A DNA stretch of 64,000 nt from UBA7446 sp049596455 (GCA_049596455.1 JBMYLP010000002.1:62001-126000), one strand, 5' to 3'; shown: positions 51,602 through 61,519, counted from the stretch's first letter. Numbers and translations: made by a program. The notes: generated by a model from the letters alone, not told the origin.

Positions 51602-53183
51602 ATTGCTCTTGTAACTCCCAGTTAGCACGCACATCCAAAAGTGGCGGAAAGTGATATACCGCTTCAGGTTTTTTTCCTGCTAAAAAGCTCCCCGTATCCC
51701 ATTTGCCATTAGCATTTTCATCTACTCGAACACGCACATAATATTTGTTTGGCAACAGATAGGCAAAGCGATATAACCCACGTTCTTCTTCGATATACTT
51801 GCTCCGAACAATTTCCTCCTTTTCATTTATCAAATCAATAAAAATAGGATACGAAGGCACATTGGCTAACCTTAATGACAGGTTGCCATAATCTACCCTG
51901 CTTTTGGTGCTAACAGACGTTGAAAGGCTATCGTTTGCAATGTCAAAAAAATCTGTTACAGCACCCGGAAGGAGCTCGAGTTGGTATTTTTCGTTAGGAA
52001 AGATATCAAACAAAACATGTAGCTCATGCATGCCTTTTTGCGTAAGCGTAAAGGGTATTCGCGTCGAATCTTTTGCTCGTAGACTCATGGAGTCTTGTAG
52101 AAGTTTTTTGATGGGAGTATTGGTGACAAGTTTCAGCGTGTCGCTAAGATGCAGCGTTCCTTTTGGCTCAAAAGAAATTTGTAGCGAATCGGGTTCCGCT
52201 TTTCGAACTCGAAAGGCATACTCTTTTGTCAAGGTGTCGTGGCGTAAGGTAAAACGCAGCGAATCGGCATCAATTCCTTTATACCAATAGTAGAGTGTAT
52301 CGGATTCACGATCTCGCGAAACCATTGAAGCAAAACTGTCATTAACGGTTTCGTTAAGTTCAATGGAAATAGCATCACTTCCTTTAAATCCAAATCCTAC
52401 ACGTTGCTTTCCTGCTTGGTAGGCTTTGCCAAAGGCAAATGCCGGATCTTCCTTGAAGAGCGATAGCTGAAACAAGCTATCGTTCGGCAATGTAATGACG
52501 TGGCTTATGGCATCAATCTTATCTACCGAAGGGTCAAAAACATAATTTTTTGATACATCTTTTACAGCAGCTAAAAGGTAATCTCCTGCCTTGAGATTGG
52601 GCATCAAAAATTCAGTTAGACTGTCGAGTGTGTTGGTATAATAGAGCGGCTTATTTTTGTAAATAACCGAATCGGTATAGGTACTATCTATGGGAAAAAG
52701 CATTACCGAAACAAAGGATTCGGGGGTACGATAAATGGCATCAGAAATGGTGCCTCGTAACGTGAGGGAATCTATGGTAGCACCCGTGGAAAACACATAA
52801 GAGAAATAAGAAAACGGATTGCCTTCGTTGTTGTCCACCACACTCTCCCCAAAATTAAAGGTATAGGTGGTGTTTGGAGCAAGGGAGTCCAAAAATTCGA
52901 TTTCAATATATTTTGCCGCCTGGCTTTGTGGCGAAATCACATAAGCGGTTTGCTCAAGAGGTGGTGAAACAACAAGTTGGTCGTTGAGTTTATTTAGTTT
53001 AATGTATTCATCAAAATAAATGCGGATACGATCTTCTTTAAACTGCACAGATTGCTGTGGTGGGTCGGCGCGCAGCATAACGGGCGGGGTTTGGTCTTCT
53101 GGACCACCGGTGGGCGAACCACGACGCGCACATTGCACAAACACAGAGCAAATCAAAAGCGCAACAAAAACCCGTTTAAGCAT
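51588..53183 (-). CDS. Lipoprotein with N-terminal bacterial Ig-like domain
   Basis: 531 residues; lipobox V-Q-C-A near 16-19. The first about 110 mature residues (F-K-E-D-R-I-R-I-Y-F-D-E-Y-I-K-L, then A-P-N-T-T-Y-T-F-N-F-G) match a Big_5-like Ig domain. The rest is beta-rich with repeated short Ser/Asp loops. A conserved Bacteroidota family of unknown function, probably surface-exposed or periplasmic. Confidence 0.7.
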   Translation of the reverse strand: MLKRVFVALLICSVFVQCARRGSPTGGPEDQTPPVMLRADPPQQSVQFKEDRIRIYFDEYIKLNKLNDQLVVSPPLEQTAYVISPQSQAAKYIEIEFLDSLAPNTTYTFNFGESVVDNNEGNPFSYFSYVFSTGATIDSLTLRGTISDAIYRTPESFVSVMLFPIDSTYTDSVIYKNKPLYYTNTLDSLTEFLMPNLKAGDYLLAAVKDVSKNYVFDPSVDKIDAISHVITLPNDSLFQLSLFKEDPAFAFGKAYQAGKQRVGFGFKGSDAISIELNETVNDSFASMVSRDRESDTLYYWYKGIDADSLRFTLRHDTLTKEYAFRVRKAEPDSLQISFEPKGTLHLSDTLKLVTNTPIKKLLQDSMSLRAKDSTRIPFTLTQKGMHELHVLFDIFPNEKYQLELLPGAVTDFFDIANDSLSTSVSTKSRVDYGNLSLRLANVPSYPIFIDLINEKEEIVRSKYIEEERGLYRFAYLLPNKYYVRVRVDENANGKWDTGSFLAGKKPEAVYHFPPLLDVRANWELQEQFIVE

Positions 53184-53210
53184 AGCGCAAAATAACGACT
53201 ATTTTCTTGC

Positions 53211-53897
53211 TTACGGAAGGATGTTTTGTGCATATGCCATTCCCAAAACCGAAATTTTAGTACATGCCCCGTTTAGCAACGCATTTCCGCAAGCAGTTAG
53301 CGTGGCACCTGTGGTAATCACATCGTCTACCAATAACAGGTGTTTGTGTTCTTTTTTTGATTGTACCGAAAAGGCATTTTTTACCTCTTCCCAGCGCGCT
53401 TCCCGCGACATACGCACTAAGGTTTTGGTTTGGTTTTTTCGCACTAATAGGTGGTCTAAATACGGCACTCCCAAACGAGCTGCCCAATATTGCCCAAAGC
53501 CTGTTACTTGATTGTAACCCCGTTTACGTTGTCGGGACGGGTGCAGCGGTACGGGTACAATGCCATCACATTGTAAGGCAGGGTGTTCTTTTGGAATAAG
53601 TTGTGCGCTTTGCTGTGCGATCCAGTCGGCTACTTTCTTCTTTCCTTGATATTTTAGTGCATGGATAAGTGCCTGAATGGGCGAGTGTTGCAAAAAATAA
53701 AAGGGCGCATACGCCCCTTCCAATGGAAGGTATTGGCGCAGCAACACTTTAAGCGCATTGTTTTCTTCATGCTCAAAATAGGTTTTTGGAAGTTGTGTGG
53801 AACAGTTTACGCAAAGCCATTTTTGCTTTGTAGCAAGGGGCTGCTTACAATTCCAACAGCATTGTGGAAACCAAACGGCAAGTAAATCATTCAGCAT
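53211..53897 (-). CDS. comF: ComF family protein (phosphoribosyltransferase-like)
   Basis: 228 residues. The N-terminal zinc-finger-like Cys pairs are C-C-W-N-C and C-V-N-C. The C-terminal PRPP loop is L-L-V-D-D-V-I-T-T-G-A-T near 190-201. ComF is needed for DNA uptake in competent bacteria; the role here is by homology only. 27 nt upstream of the lipoprotein gene on the same strand. Confidence 0.88.
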   Translation of the reverse strand: MLNDLLAVWFPQCCWNCKQPLATKQKWLCVNCSTQLPKTYFEHEENNALKVLLRQYLPLEGAYAPFYFLQHSPIQALIHALKYQGKKKVADWIAQQSAQLIPKEHPALQCDGIVPVPLHPSRQRKRGYNQVTGFGQYWAARLGVPYLDHLLVRKNQTKTLVRMSREARWEEVKNAFSVQSKKEHKHLLLVDDVITTGATLTACGNALLNGACTKISVLGMAYAQNILP

Positions 53898-53944
53898 AGG
53901 CTAATGTTCTGATTAAGGCACGGTGTAAATTAGTAAACTTATCC

Positions 53945-53952
53945 TATTTTTG
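53945..53952 (+). promoter_or_regulatory. glyS -7 element, 4 nt before the start
   Basis: TATTTTTG (TAnnTTTG) ends 4 nt before the glyS ATG, implying a leaderless mRNA. A -33 TTG is not obvious, so support is partial. Confidence 0.35.
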
Positions 53953-53956
53953 CGCC

Positions 53957-55495
53957 ATGGCAGACCAAGATTTGTTTAAAAAAGTATTGTCCCATGCCAA
54001 AGAGTATGGGTTTGTGTTTCCTTCTAGTGAAATTTATGATGGGCTTAGTGCCGTGTATGATTACGGCCAGCAAGGCGTTGCGTTGAAAAAAAACTTACGC
54101 GAGTATTGGTGGAAAGCCATGGTGCAACTCAATGAAAATATTGTGGGACTGGATGCTGCTATTTTGATGCACCCCACCACGTGGAAGGCTTCTGGGCACG
54201 TGGATGCGTTTAACGATCCGCTTATTGATAATAAAGACTCCAAAAAGCGCTATCGCGCCGATGTGTTGGTGGAAGATTATGTGGGAAAGTTGGATGCAAA
54301 AATTGACAAAGAAGTCAAAAAAGCTGCCAAGCGTTTTGGCGACACGTTTGATAAAGAACAATTTTTAAGCACCAATCCGCGCGTTGTGGGCTACAAAGAA
54401 AAAGGCGATGCCATTTTAAAACGATTGGGCAAATCGTTAGAAAACGAAGATTTGGCAGACGTGAAGGCACTCATCGAAGAACTAGAGATTGTGTGTCCGT
54501 TGTCGGGCTCAAAAAACTGGACAGAAGTCAAGCAATTTAATTTGATGTTTGGCACCAAATTGGGTGCTTCTGCTGAAAGTGCTACCGAATTGTATTTACG
54601 CCCCGAAACCGCACAAGGAATTTTTGTAAACTTTTTAAATGTTCAAAAAACGGGACGCATGAAATTGCCGTTTGGGATTGCCCAAACAGGGAAGGCGTTC
54701 AGAAACGAGATTGTAGCTCGGCAGTTTATTTTCCGTATGCGTGAGTTTGAGCAAATGGAAATGCAGTTTTTTATTCCGCCGGGAACACAAAAAGAATGGT
54801 ACGCACACTGGAAAGAAACGCGCTTAAAATGGCATTTGTCGCTTGGACTGGGTGAGGACAATTACCGCTTCCACGACCACGAAAAATTGGCACATTATGC
54901 GGATGCGGCTTGTGATATCGAGTTTCGCTTTCCATTTGGATTCAAGGAGTTGGAGGGGATTCATTCCCGCACCGACTTTGACCTTGGGAGCCACGAAAAA
55001 TTCTCAGGCAAAAAGTTACAATATTTTGACCCCGAGCGACAAGAAAACTACGTGCCTTATGTGTTGGAAACCTCCATTGGTTTAGACCGCTTGTTTTTGG
55101 CGGTGTTTTCTCACGCACTACAAGACGAAACCTTAGAAGATGGCTCAACCAGAACGGTGTTGCGCTTGCCCGCTGTGGTAGCACCCACCAAAGTTGCCGT
55201 ATTACCGTTAGTCAAAAAAGATGACTTACCAGCTATTGCCAAAGACATTGTCAATGACTTAAAATGGGACATGGCAGTTACCTACGATGAAAAGGATGCT
55301 GTGGGTCGTCGTTACCGCCGACAAGATGCGCTTGGAACGCCGTTTTGCATTACGGTTGACCACCAAACGCTGGAAGATCAAACGGTAACGTTACGTCATC
55401 GTGACACTATGCAACAAGAACGCCTAAGCGTAGCTGAAGCAAGGGCAAAAGTAAATGAGGCAGTTGCGTTTCAAACATGGTTGGCTAACTGCTAA
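53957..55495 (+). CDS. glyS: Glycyl-tRNA synthetase (homodimeric, class II)
   Basis: 512 residues. Class II motifs: motif 2 F-R-N-E-I-V-A-R and motif 3 E-T-S-I-G-L-D-R-L-F. Also R-P-E-T-A-Q-G-I-F near 215 and the anticodon-binding domain at about 415-510 (A-P-T-K-V-A-V-L-P-L). It charges tRNA-Gly in the cytosol. Overlaps the convergent outer-membrane gene by 4 nt. Confidence 0.96.
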   Translation: MADQDLFKKVLSHAKEYGFVFPSSEIYDGLSAVYDYGQQGVALKKNLREYWWKAMVQLNENIVGLDAAILMHPTTWKASGHVDAFNDPLIDNKDSKKRYRADVLVEDYVGKLDAKIDKEVKKAAKRFGDTFDKEQFLSTNPRVVGYKEKGDAILKRLGKSLENEDLADVKALIEELEIVCPLSGSKNWTEVKQFNLMFGTKLGASAESATELYLRPETAQGIFVNFLNVQKTGRMKLPFGIAQTGKAFRNEIVARQFIFRMREFEQMEMQFFIPPGTQKEWYAHWKETRLKWHLSLGLGEDNYRFHDHEKLAHYADAACDIEFRFPFGFKELEGIHSRTDFDLGSHEKFSGKKLQYFDPERQENYVPYVLETSIGLDRLFLAVFSHALQDETLEDGSTRTVLRLPAVVAPTKVAVLPLVKKDDLPAIAKDIVNDLKWDMAVTYDEKDAVGRRYRRQDALGTPFCITVDHQTLEDQTVTLRHRDTMQQERLSVAEARAKVNEAVAFQTWLANC

Positions 55496-56046
55496 TACCG
55501 CCAGCCAAATGAAATACCTACTCTTGGTGCAGCACCAGGACCGTACTTAGAATCTAAAAAGTTTCGAGCTATACCACCATGAATATTAGCCACAAAATTG
55601 CGCCTGGTTACTAGCTTTGTTCCTATTGACAACCCAATTCCAAACTCTGTAAAATCTTTGAATCCGTATTCGTAATTACTTTCATAATAATCATATTTTC
55701 CAGATGAAAATATCATAAAAGCTTCGCCAAAAAAACCTGAATTAGGTTTTTTGCCAAAATACAGCCGGTAGTAGGGAGTGAGTGTAAACCCTTCGTAGTA
55801 ATAGATATAATCATCGCTAGAGAAGCGGCTTTCTCCTTCCAATGAAAACATGGTGTTGATTCCGTAGCTCGATTCGTCATTGATGACACGTTCATAAGTA
55901 ACATCAAAAGACTTGAATAACAACAGATTTAATGCATTTATACGAAATTCGTTTTTGGGAAAGTCCTCCTTCATATCAGCACTCTCTTGCGCATAGCCAC
56001 AGAAAAACCCCAATAAAACAAACGAAATAATAAGTAGTTTATTCAT
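55492..56046 (-). CDS. Outer-membrane beta-barrel-like protein
   Basis: 184 residues from the ATG at 56046; signal peptide about 1-20 (ends G-Y-A-Q). Alternating strands with Tyr/Phe (Y-Y-R-L-Y-F-G, F-G-I-G-L-S-I-G-T-K) and a C-terminal Gly-Trp-Arg-Tyr strand (G-I-S-F-G-W-R-Y) fit a small porin-like barrel. No specific family recognised. Confidence 0.65.
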   Translation of the reverse strand: MNKLLIISFVLLGFFCGYAQESADMKEDFPKNEFRINALNLLLFKSFDVTYERVINDESSYGINTMFSLEGESRFSSDDYIYYYEGFTLTPYYRLYFGKKPNSGFFGEAFMIFSSGKYDYYESNYEYGFKDFTEFGIGLSIGTKLVTRRNFVANIHGGIARNFLDSKYGPGAAPRVGISFGWRY

Positions 56047-56112
56047 GATAAATAGATTTAGTTCAATCAAATATAAGCAAAATTTGTGCCATTAGTTTGT
56101 ATTTTAGCAGCT

Positions 56113-56877
56113 ATGCAAATTATTTCATACAATGTAAACGGCATTCGTGCGGCACTCAACAAAGGTTTTTTGGATTGGCTGCAAGCCGCATCGCCAGATG
56201 TGTTGTGCCTTCAAGAGACCAAAGCCCGGCCCGAGCAACTTGATCTTACGGTTTTTGAAAAGGCAGGCTATCCGTATCACTATTGGTTTTCGGCGCAAAA
56301 GAAGGGGTATAGCTCTGTTGCTATTTTGTGTAAGCAAAAACCCAATAATGTTGCCTACGGCACAGGGTTAGATTATATGGATGCCGAAGGGCGCAATTTG
56401 CGTGTGGATTTTGACAACGTTTCTGTGATGAGTTTGTATTTGCCTTCGGGTACCAACCCCGACCGATTGGCGTATAAGTTCACCTATATGGATGATTTTC
56501 AATCCTATATAGATACCCTAAAAAAAGACTTTCCTAATTTGGTCATTTGTGGGGATTACAACATTTGCCATGAAGCCATAGACATTCACGATCCGGTGCG
56601 CAATGCAAAGGTTTCGGGCTTTTTGCCCGAAGAACGTACTTGGCTAGACGGCTTTATTCATAGCGGTTTTGTGGACTCGTTTCGACATATAAATAAGGAG
56701 CCACATCATTATAGTTGGTGGAGTTACCGCGCCAATGCCCGAAATAACAATAAAGGTTGGCGCATTGATTACGCCATGGTTTCTGAACCGCTTAAAAATA
56801 ATATTAAACGTGCATTTATTCTTCCCCAAGCTGTCCACTCTGACCACTGTCCTGTTGGCGTAACGCTTGCAATATGA
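56113..56877 (+). CDS. xth: Exodeoxyribonuclease III
   Basis: 254 residues from the ATG at 56113. AP-endonuclease motifs: Y-N-V-N-G-I-R, L-Q-E-T-K (Glu), G-D-Y-N-I (Asp/Asn) and H-S-D-H-C-P-V-G (Asp-His). Repairs abasic sites. It overlaps the aldo-keto reductase start by ATGA. Confidence 0.94.
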   Translation: MQIISYNVNGIRAALNKGFLDWLQAASPDVLCLQETKARPEQLDLTVFEKAGYPYHYWFSAQKKGYSSVAILCKQKPNNVAYGTGLDYMDAEGRNLRVDFDNVSVMSLYLPSGTNPDRLAYKFTYMDDFQSYIDTLKKDFPNLVICGDYNICHEAIDIHDPVRNAKVSGFLPEERTWLDGFIHSGFVDSFRHINKEPHHYSWWSYRANARNNNKGWRIDYAMVSEPLKNNIKRAFILPQAVHSDHCPVGVTLAI

Positions 56878-57911
56878 AATACACGACAATTCCGCACACC
56901 GATATTCGGGTGAGCAAAATTTGCCTAGGCACCATGACTTGGGGTAACCAAAACACGCAAAACGAAGGCTTTGAACAAATGGATTACGCCCTAGAAAAAG
57001 GGGTGAATTTTTTTGATACAGCAGAACTGTACCCTGTTCCTGCCAACGCAGAAACCTACGCCGACACGGAGCGGATTATCGGCAATTGGTTTGATCAGCG
57101 TAAAAACCGCGATAAGGTAGTGTTAGCCACCAAAATTGCTGGACCAGGTGCTTATACCGCCCATATCCGCACTACGGGCTTTACCCCCGATAGCATTCGT
57201 GAGGCGTTGGAAGGAAGTTTGATGCGCCTAAAAACCGATTACATTGATTTATACCAATTGCATTGGCCCGAGCGCAACGCCAATTTTTTTGGAAAACGAG
57301 ACTATGCACCAGATGAAAATGAGCAATGGGAAATCAATTTTCAACAAGTTTTAGAAACCCTTGGCGAGTTTATTAAGGAAGGAAAAATAAGGCACATAGG
57401 TATATCTAATGAAACGCCTTGGGGTGCGATGAAGTACTTGGCACTTGCCGAACACAAAAACCTACCCCGAATGAAAACGATTCAAAATCCGTACTCCTTG
57501 CTCAATCGTACTTTTGAGGTGGGGAATGCGGAGGTTTCGCATCGAGAACAATTGGGATTATTGGCATATTCCCCGTTAGCATTTGGTGTGCTTACTGGAA
57601 AATACCGCGGTGGAAATCTGCCCGAAAAAAGCAGGTTGAAATTATTTCCACGTATGGCACGGTATAGCAGCAAAGAAGCCACGGCAGCAACAGAAGCCTA
57701 TGCCAAGATTGCCGAAAAGCATCAGTTGTCGTTAACGCAGCTTTCGTTAGCATTTGTTACGGATCGTCCTTTTGTAACGTCCAATATTATTGGCGCCACT
57801 ACCATAGTGCAGTTGGCGGAAAACATTGCTACTGCCGATGTAACCTTATCAGAAGATATTTTAGCAGAAATTGATGCCGTGCATAACCGCATGCCGAACC
57901 CTTCGCCTTAA
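56874..57911 (+). CDS. Aldo/keto reductase (Tas-like)
   Basis: 345 residues, TIM barrel. Catalytic tetrad: Asp in F-F-D-T-A and Tyr in E-L-Y-P, Lys in L-A-T-K-I, His in Y-Q-L-H-W-P. The C-terminal I-G-A-T-T-I-V-Q-L-A-E-N matches NADP-binding. Similar to E. coli Tas. Substrate unknown. Stop interlocks with radA (TTAA). Confidence 0.9.
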   Translation: MKYTTIPHTDIRVSKICLGTMTWGNQNTQNEGFEQMDYALEKGVNFFDTAELYPVPANAETYADTERIIGNWFDQRKNRDKVVLATKIAGPGAYTAHIRTTGFTPDSIREALEGSLMRLKTDYIDLYQLHWPERNANFFGKRDYAPDENEQWEINFQQVLETLGEFIKEGKIRHIGISNETPWGAMKYLALAEHKNLPRMKTIQNPYSLLNRTFEVGNAEVSHREQLGLLAYSPLAFGVLTGKYRGGNLPEKSRLKLFPRMARYSSKEATAATEAYAKIAEKHQLSLTQLSLAFVTDRPFVTSNIIGATTIVQLAENIATADVTLSEDILAEIDAVHNRMPNPSP

Positions 57912-59257
57912 AACAAATGCGCTACTACCTCTTGAATGGTAGCTAGCCGAATAAGCTCTAACCCTTTGGGTGCTGCGGGTACTTTTTGCGCCACGACCAT
58001 ACGCTCAAAGCCTAGTTTTGTGGCTTCTTGCATACGTTGTTCCATTTTGGGAACATTGCGTAACTCGCCCGAAAGTCCTACTTCGGCAGCAAACGTATAA
58101 CCCTTAGGAATAGCAACATCCAAACTACTGGAGAGAATAGCCAACATAACCGCCAAATCTAATCCCGGATCGTCAAGGCGAAGCCCTCCAGCAAGATTTA
58201 GAAACACATCTTTTGCGCCTAACTGAAAGCCAGCGCGTTTTTCCAATACCGCCAACAGCATGTTTAGGCGTTTGTTATCAAAACCTGTGCTACTGCGCTG
58301 TGGTGTGCCATATACGGCAGAACTTACAAGGGCTTGCACCTCAATCAGCATGGGGCGAATGCCCTCAACAGTAGTACCAATGGCGTGTCCACTTAGCCCA
58401 GCACTTTCAGCAGAAATAAGCAACGCACTAGGGTTGGCAACAGGCAAAAGTCCTTCTTGTGCCATGGTGTAAATGCCCAGTTCAGCCGTAGTACCAAAAC
58501 GGTTTTTGTGGGCACGTAAAATGCGATATACATGATTTCTGTCCCCTTCAAAGTGCAGCACCGTATCTACCATATGTTCCAACACTTTTGGTCCTGCAAT
58601 GGCACCATCTTTGGTAATATGCCCTACCAAAAAAACAGGTGTTTGTGTGCTTTTGGCAAACTGTAGTAATTCGGCAGTACAGGCGCGAATTTGTGATACG
58701 CTTCCTGCGGTACTATCAATGACATCGGAATGGAGTGTTTGAATGGAATCAATAACAACAAGTGCGGGTTGTAGTTTACCTAAATGGTGTAAAAGTGATT
58801 GCGTATGTGTTTCTGCTAGTAAATAACATTCGCTACTTTCTTCTGTTACGCGCGCGCTTCGTAGTTTAATTTGCTGTTCGCTTTCTTCACCTGACACATA
58901 AACCACTTTTCCTGTGACGGAAAGTGCAACTTGCAGCAATAATGTAGATTTTCCTATGCCGGGTTCACCGCCCACAAGCATCATGGCGCCGGGAACAATT
59001 CCCCCGCCCAACACACGATCGAGTTCAGGATCGCCAGAAGAAAGTCGCTTTAGTGCATCTATGGCTACATCTTGAATACGCACAGGACTTGCCTTTACAG
59101 GCGCAGCTTTTTCAGATTGCCAAGCCGCTTTTTTTGGGTTGTCCAAAACTTCCTCTTGAAGTGTGTTCCAGCTTTTACAAGAGCTACATTGCCCTTGCCA
59201 TTGTGTGTGTTGTGTACCGCAATGGGTACAAAAAAATGCTTTTTTGACTTTTGCCAT
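57908..59257 (-). CDS. radA: DNA repair protein RadA (Sms)
   Basis: 449 residues. N-terminal zinc finger with two C-x-x-C pairs (C-T-H-C and C-S-S-C), Walker A G-E-P-G-I-G-K-S-T near 93, the RadA motif K-N-R-F-G near 250 and a Lon-like C-terminal domain with G-G-L-R-L-D-D-P-G-L-D-L-A. Helicase for recombination repair. The flippase-like gene lies 13 nt upstream on the same strand. Confidence 0.95.
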   Translation of the reverse strand: MAKVKKAFFCTHCGTQHTQWQGQCSSCKSWNTLQEEVLDNPKKAAWQSEKAAPVKASPVRIQDVAIDALKRLSSGDPELDRVLGGGIVPGAMMLVGGEPGIGKSTLLLQVALSVTGKVVYVSGEESEQQIKLRSARVTEESSECYLLAETHTQSLLHHLGKLQPALVVIDSIQTLHSDVIDSTAGSVSQIRACTAELLQFAKSTQTPVFLVGHITKDGAIAGPKVLEHMVDTVLHFEGDRNHVYRILRAHKNRFGTTAELGIYTMAQEGLLPVANPSALLISAESAGLSGHAIGTTVEGIRPMLIEVQALVSSAVYGTPQRSSTGFDNKRLNMLLAVLEKRAGFQLGAKDVFLNLAGGLRLDDPGLDLAVMLAILSSSLDVAIPKGYTFAAEVGLSGELRNVPKMEQRMQEATKLGFERMVVAQKVPAAPKGLELIRLATIQEVVAHLF

Positions 59258-59270
59258 TAAGCGAAGCTAC

Positions 59271-60227
59271 TTATTTTTTGGACAAAATGGGAAGGAGTAA
59301 AAAAGAAAGGCTACCAAATACCACTACCATGAGGGTTTGCCCTGTCCACATAACCCAGCCAAACGCCAACGCTTGTGGATAAGACACGTCAAAAGCTTGC
59401 AGTACTGCAGCTACCGCCAACGGGTATAAACCGATTCCGCCATTAGTGGCAGACATAGCAAAACCACCAGCAATAAATGCTGGAAGAATAGCCGAAAGAG
59501 GCAATCCGCTTGTTTCGGGTAGGGCAAAGGTAACCGCCCAAAACATCATCAAATACATTCCCCAAATAAACAGCGTGTGCATTATAAACGCCCATCTATT
59601 TTTCATGGTGCGCACCGATAGCATTCCCGCCCAAAGTCCATTAAAAAAACCAACAATTTTTAAAGCCCACAATTTTTGTGAGTGTTTAAGTTTTCGAATG
59701 AACACAAAAAACAGCACCGCAGCTGCTGCTATCCAAAGCAACGTATAGACGTTAAATGTTGGATTGCCAATGACCTCTAGGAGTAAATCGCGATGAAGCA
59801 AAAACCCAAAACCAATAAAGGAAAATAATAATATGAGGTCAATGATACGCTCGGTAACGATAGTGCCAAATCCTTTTTGAAACGGAACATTGGCATAAGT
59901 TGCCAATGCGGTAGCGCGTAATACTTCTCCAGAGCGGGGGATACCTAAATTGGAGAAATAGGAAATCATTACGGTAAGCGTTCTAATGATAAACGAGGGT
60001 TGATAGCCAAGCGGTTTGAGTAAAAAATTCCAACGATAGGCACGAGATAGGTGACTGAATGCGCCAAAAACCAATGACAAAAACACAAATTTTAAATCGG
60101 CTTGCGTGATGGCAGCGATAATTTGTGCACGGTCTTCTTCGGTGGTATTTGCAAATGAAAAATATACCAAATACAGCCCAAGCCCTAATGGAACTACATT
60201 TTTAAGGAGCTTAAGGAATGTAGACAT
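59271..60227 (-). CDS. Lysylphosphatidylglycerol-synthase-type transmembrane protein (UPF0104-like)
   Basis: 318 residues with about eight membrane segments. N-terminal S-R-A-Y-R-W-N-F-L-L and a middle R-S-G-E-V-L-R-A-T-A match the flippase-like half of MprF/UPF0104 proteins, without the synthase half. Probably moves or modifies lipids in the inner membrane. It follows panD by 4 nt on the minus strand, in a panC-panD-membrane protein-radA run. Confidence 0.8.
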   Translation of the reverse strand: MSTFLKLLKNVVPLGLGLYLVYFSFANTTEEDRAQIIAAITQADLKFVFLSLVFGAFSHLSRAYRWNFLLKPLGYQPSFIIRTLTVMISYFSNLGIPRSGEVLRATALATYANVPFQKGFGTIVTERIIDLILLFSFIGFGFLLHRDLLLEVIGNPTFNVYTLLWIAAAAVLFFVFIRKLKHSQKLWALKIVGFFNGLWAGMLSVRTMKNRWAFIMHTLFIWGMYLMMFWAVTFALPETSGLPLSAILPAFIAGGFAMSATNGGIGLYPLAVAAVLQAFDVSYPQALAFGWVMWTGQTLMVVVFGSLSFLLLPILSKK

Positions 60228-60231
60228 GGGG

Positions 60232-60582
60232 TTAGTCTAGTGTATTAGTAGCGGTATTTGGAAAAATCAATGTGGGGGTAAATGTTTTTGCAACATCAAA
60301 TGACATGCTGGCGTAGCTGATAATGATAACCACATCTCCTTTTTGTACTTTACGTGCAGCAGGCCCGTTAAGTGTAATTTCACCTGAATCTGCTAACCCC
60401 TCAATGACATAGGTTTCAAGTCGCTCGCCGTTGTTTACATTTACTACTTGCACCTTTTCGCCTGCAATGATATTTGCAGCATCCATAAGGGTTTTGTCAA
60501 TGGTAATACTGCCAATGTAGTCCAACTCGGCGCCCGTAACGCTTACGCGATGAATTTTAGATTTTAAAACCTCAATTTGCAT
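60232..60582 (-). CDS. panD: Aspartate 1-decarboxylase
   Basis: 116 residues. The self-processing site is Gly24-Ser25 in Y-I-G-S-I-T-I-D, where Ser25 becomes the pyruvoyl group. Makes beta-alanine for pantothenate. 13 nt after panC. Confidence 0.95.
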   Translation of the reverse strand: MQIEVLKSKIHRVSVTGAELDYIGSITIDKTLMDAANIIAGEKVQVVNVNNGERLETYVIEGLADSGEITLNGPAARKVQKGDVVIIISYASMSFDVAKTFTPTLIFPNTATNTLD

Positions 60583-60595
60583 GGCGCAAATGTAC

Positions 60596-61432
60596 TTATT
60601 TTAATGCGATATTATCGATTAATCGAACCCCTTCTACAGAAGTTGCCACAAAAATACGCTGCTTTTTATGTGGGTTAACTTCAAAAACTTCCTGCAGTGT
60701 ATTTTCATCAACGCACATAGCGTAGTGCAGGGTAAATTTGGGATGTTTTGCAAAGGCTTTTGTAATATGGGTATAGATTTCCGCTTTTTTTATGCCGCAA
60801 CTAGCGCAGTATTTTAGGGTTTCAAAAATAAAACCCGCTTCGGCTCTAACAGCTTTTGAAAGAAGTTTGTTTCGAGAACTCATGGCAAGTCCGTTTGCCT
60901 CTCTTACAATAGGACACGGCACTATGGTTGTAGGAATTCCTGATTTGTTTACCCAATTTTTGATGATTTGTAACTGTTGAAAATCTTTTTCTCCAAAATA
61001 GGCATGATGGGGTTTAATGGCTTCAAATAGCTTAGATACAATTGTAAGAACTCCATTAAAATGTCCTGGGCGGTCTGCGCCTTCCATTACCTTATCTAGC
61101 CCATTAAATGAGAATGTCCTTGCCTCCGCTTTCTCAGGGTACATTTCTGAAACCGTTGGTGCAAAAACATTTATGCTCGAATCAATGCTGTGAATTGCTT
61201 CCACGTCGGCTGCTAGGCTTTCAGGGTAGGCGTCCAAATCGGCTGGATTGTTAAATTGGGTTGGATTCACAAAAATGGTTACCCAAACACTTTCGTTTTC
61301 TTTTTGTGCTTGTGCTATAAGTGCAAGATGCCCTTGGTGCAACGCGCCCATGGTGGGGACTAATCCGCATTGATTTGCAAAATTTTTTTGCCGGTTGTAA
61401 TGGACCTCTTCTAAATTACGATATAGCGGCAT
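60596..61432 (-). CDS. panC: Pantothenate synthetase
   Basis: 278 residues. ATP-site P-T-M-G-A-L-H-Q-G-H near 26-35, F-V-N-P-T-Q-F and G-E-K-D-F-Q-Q, and the S-S-R-N motif near 180. Joins beta-alanine (from panD) and pantoate. Divergent from the GT5-like gene. Confidence 0.95.
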   Translation of the reverse strand: MPLYRNLEEVHYNRQKNFANQCGLVPTMGALHQGHLALIAQAQKENESVWVTIFVNPTQFNNPADLDAYPESLAADVEAIHSIDSSINVFAPTVSEMYPEKAEARTFSFNGLDKVMEGADRPGHFNGVLTIVSKLFEAIKPHHAYFGEKDFQQLQIIKNWVNKSGIPTTIVPCPIVREANGLAMSSRNKLLSKAVRAEAGFIFETLKYCASCGIKKAEIYTHITKAFAKHPKFTLHYAMCVDENTLQEVFEVNPHKKQRIFVATSVEGVRLIDNIALK

Positions 61433-61519
61433 AGTTAGTGCACGAACATGTTGTGTACAAAAGTCGTGTAAATTTTTAGTAAATTTGCACTTTAATCCAC
61501 AAATACGGCTTGCGCCTTT

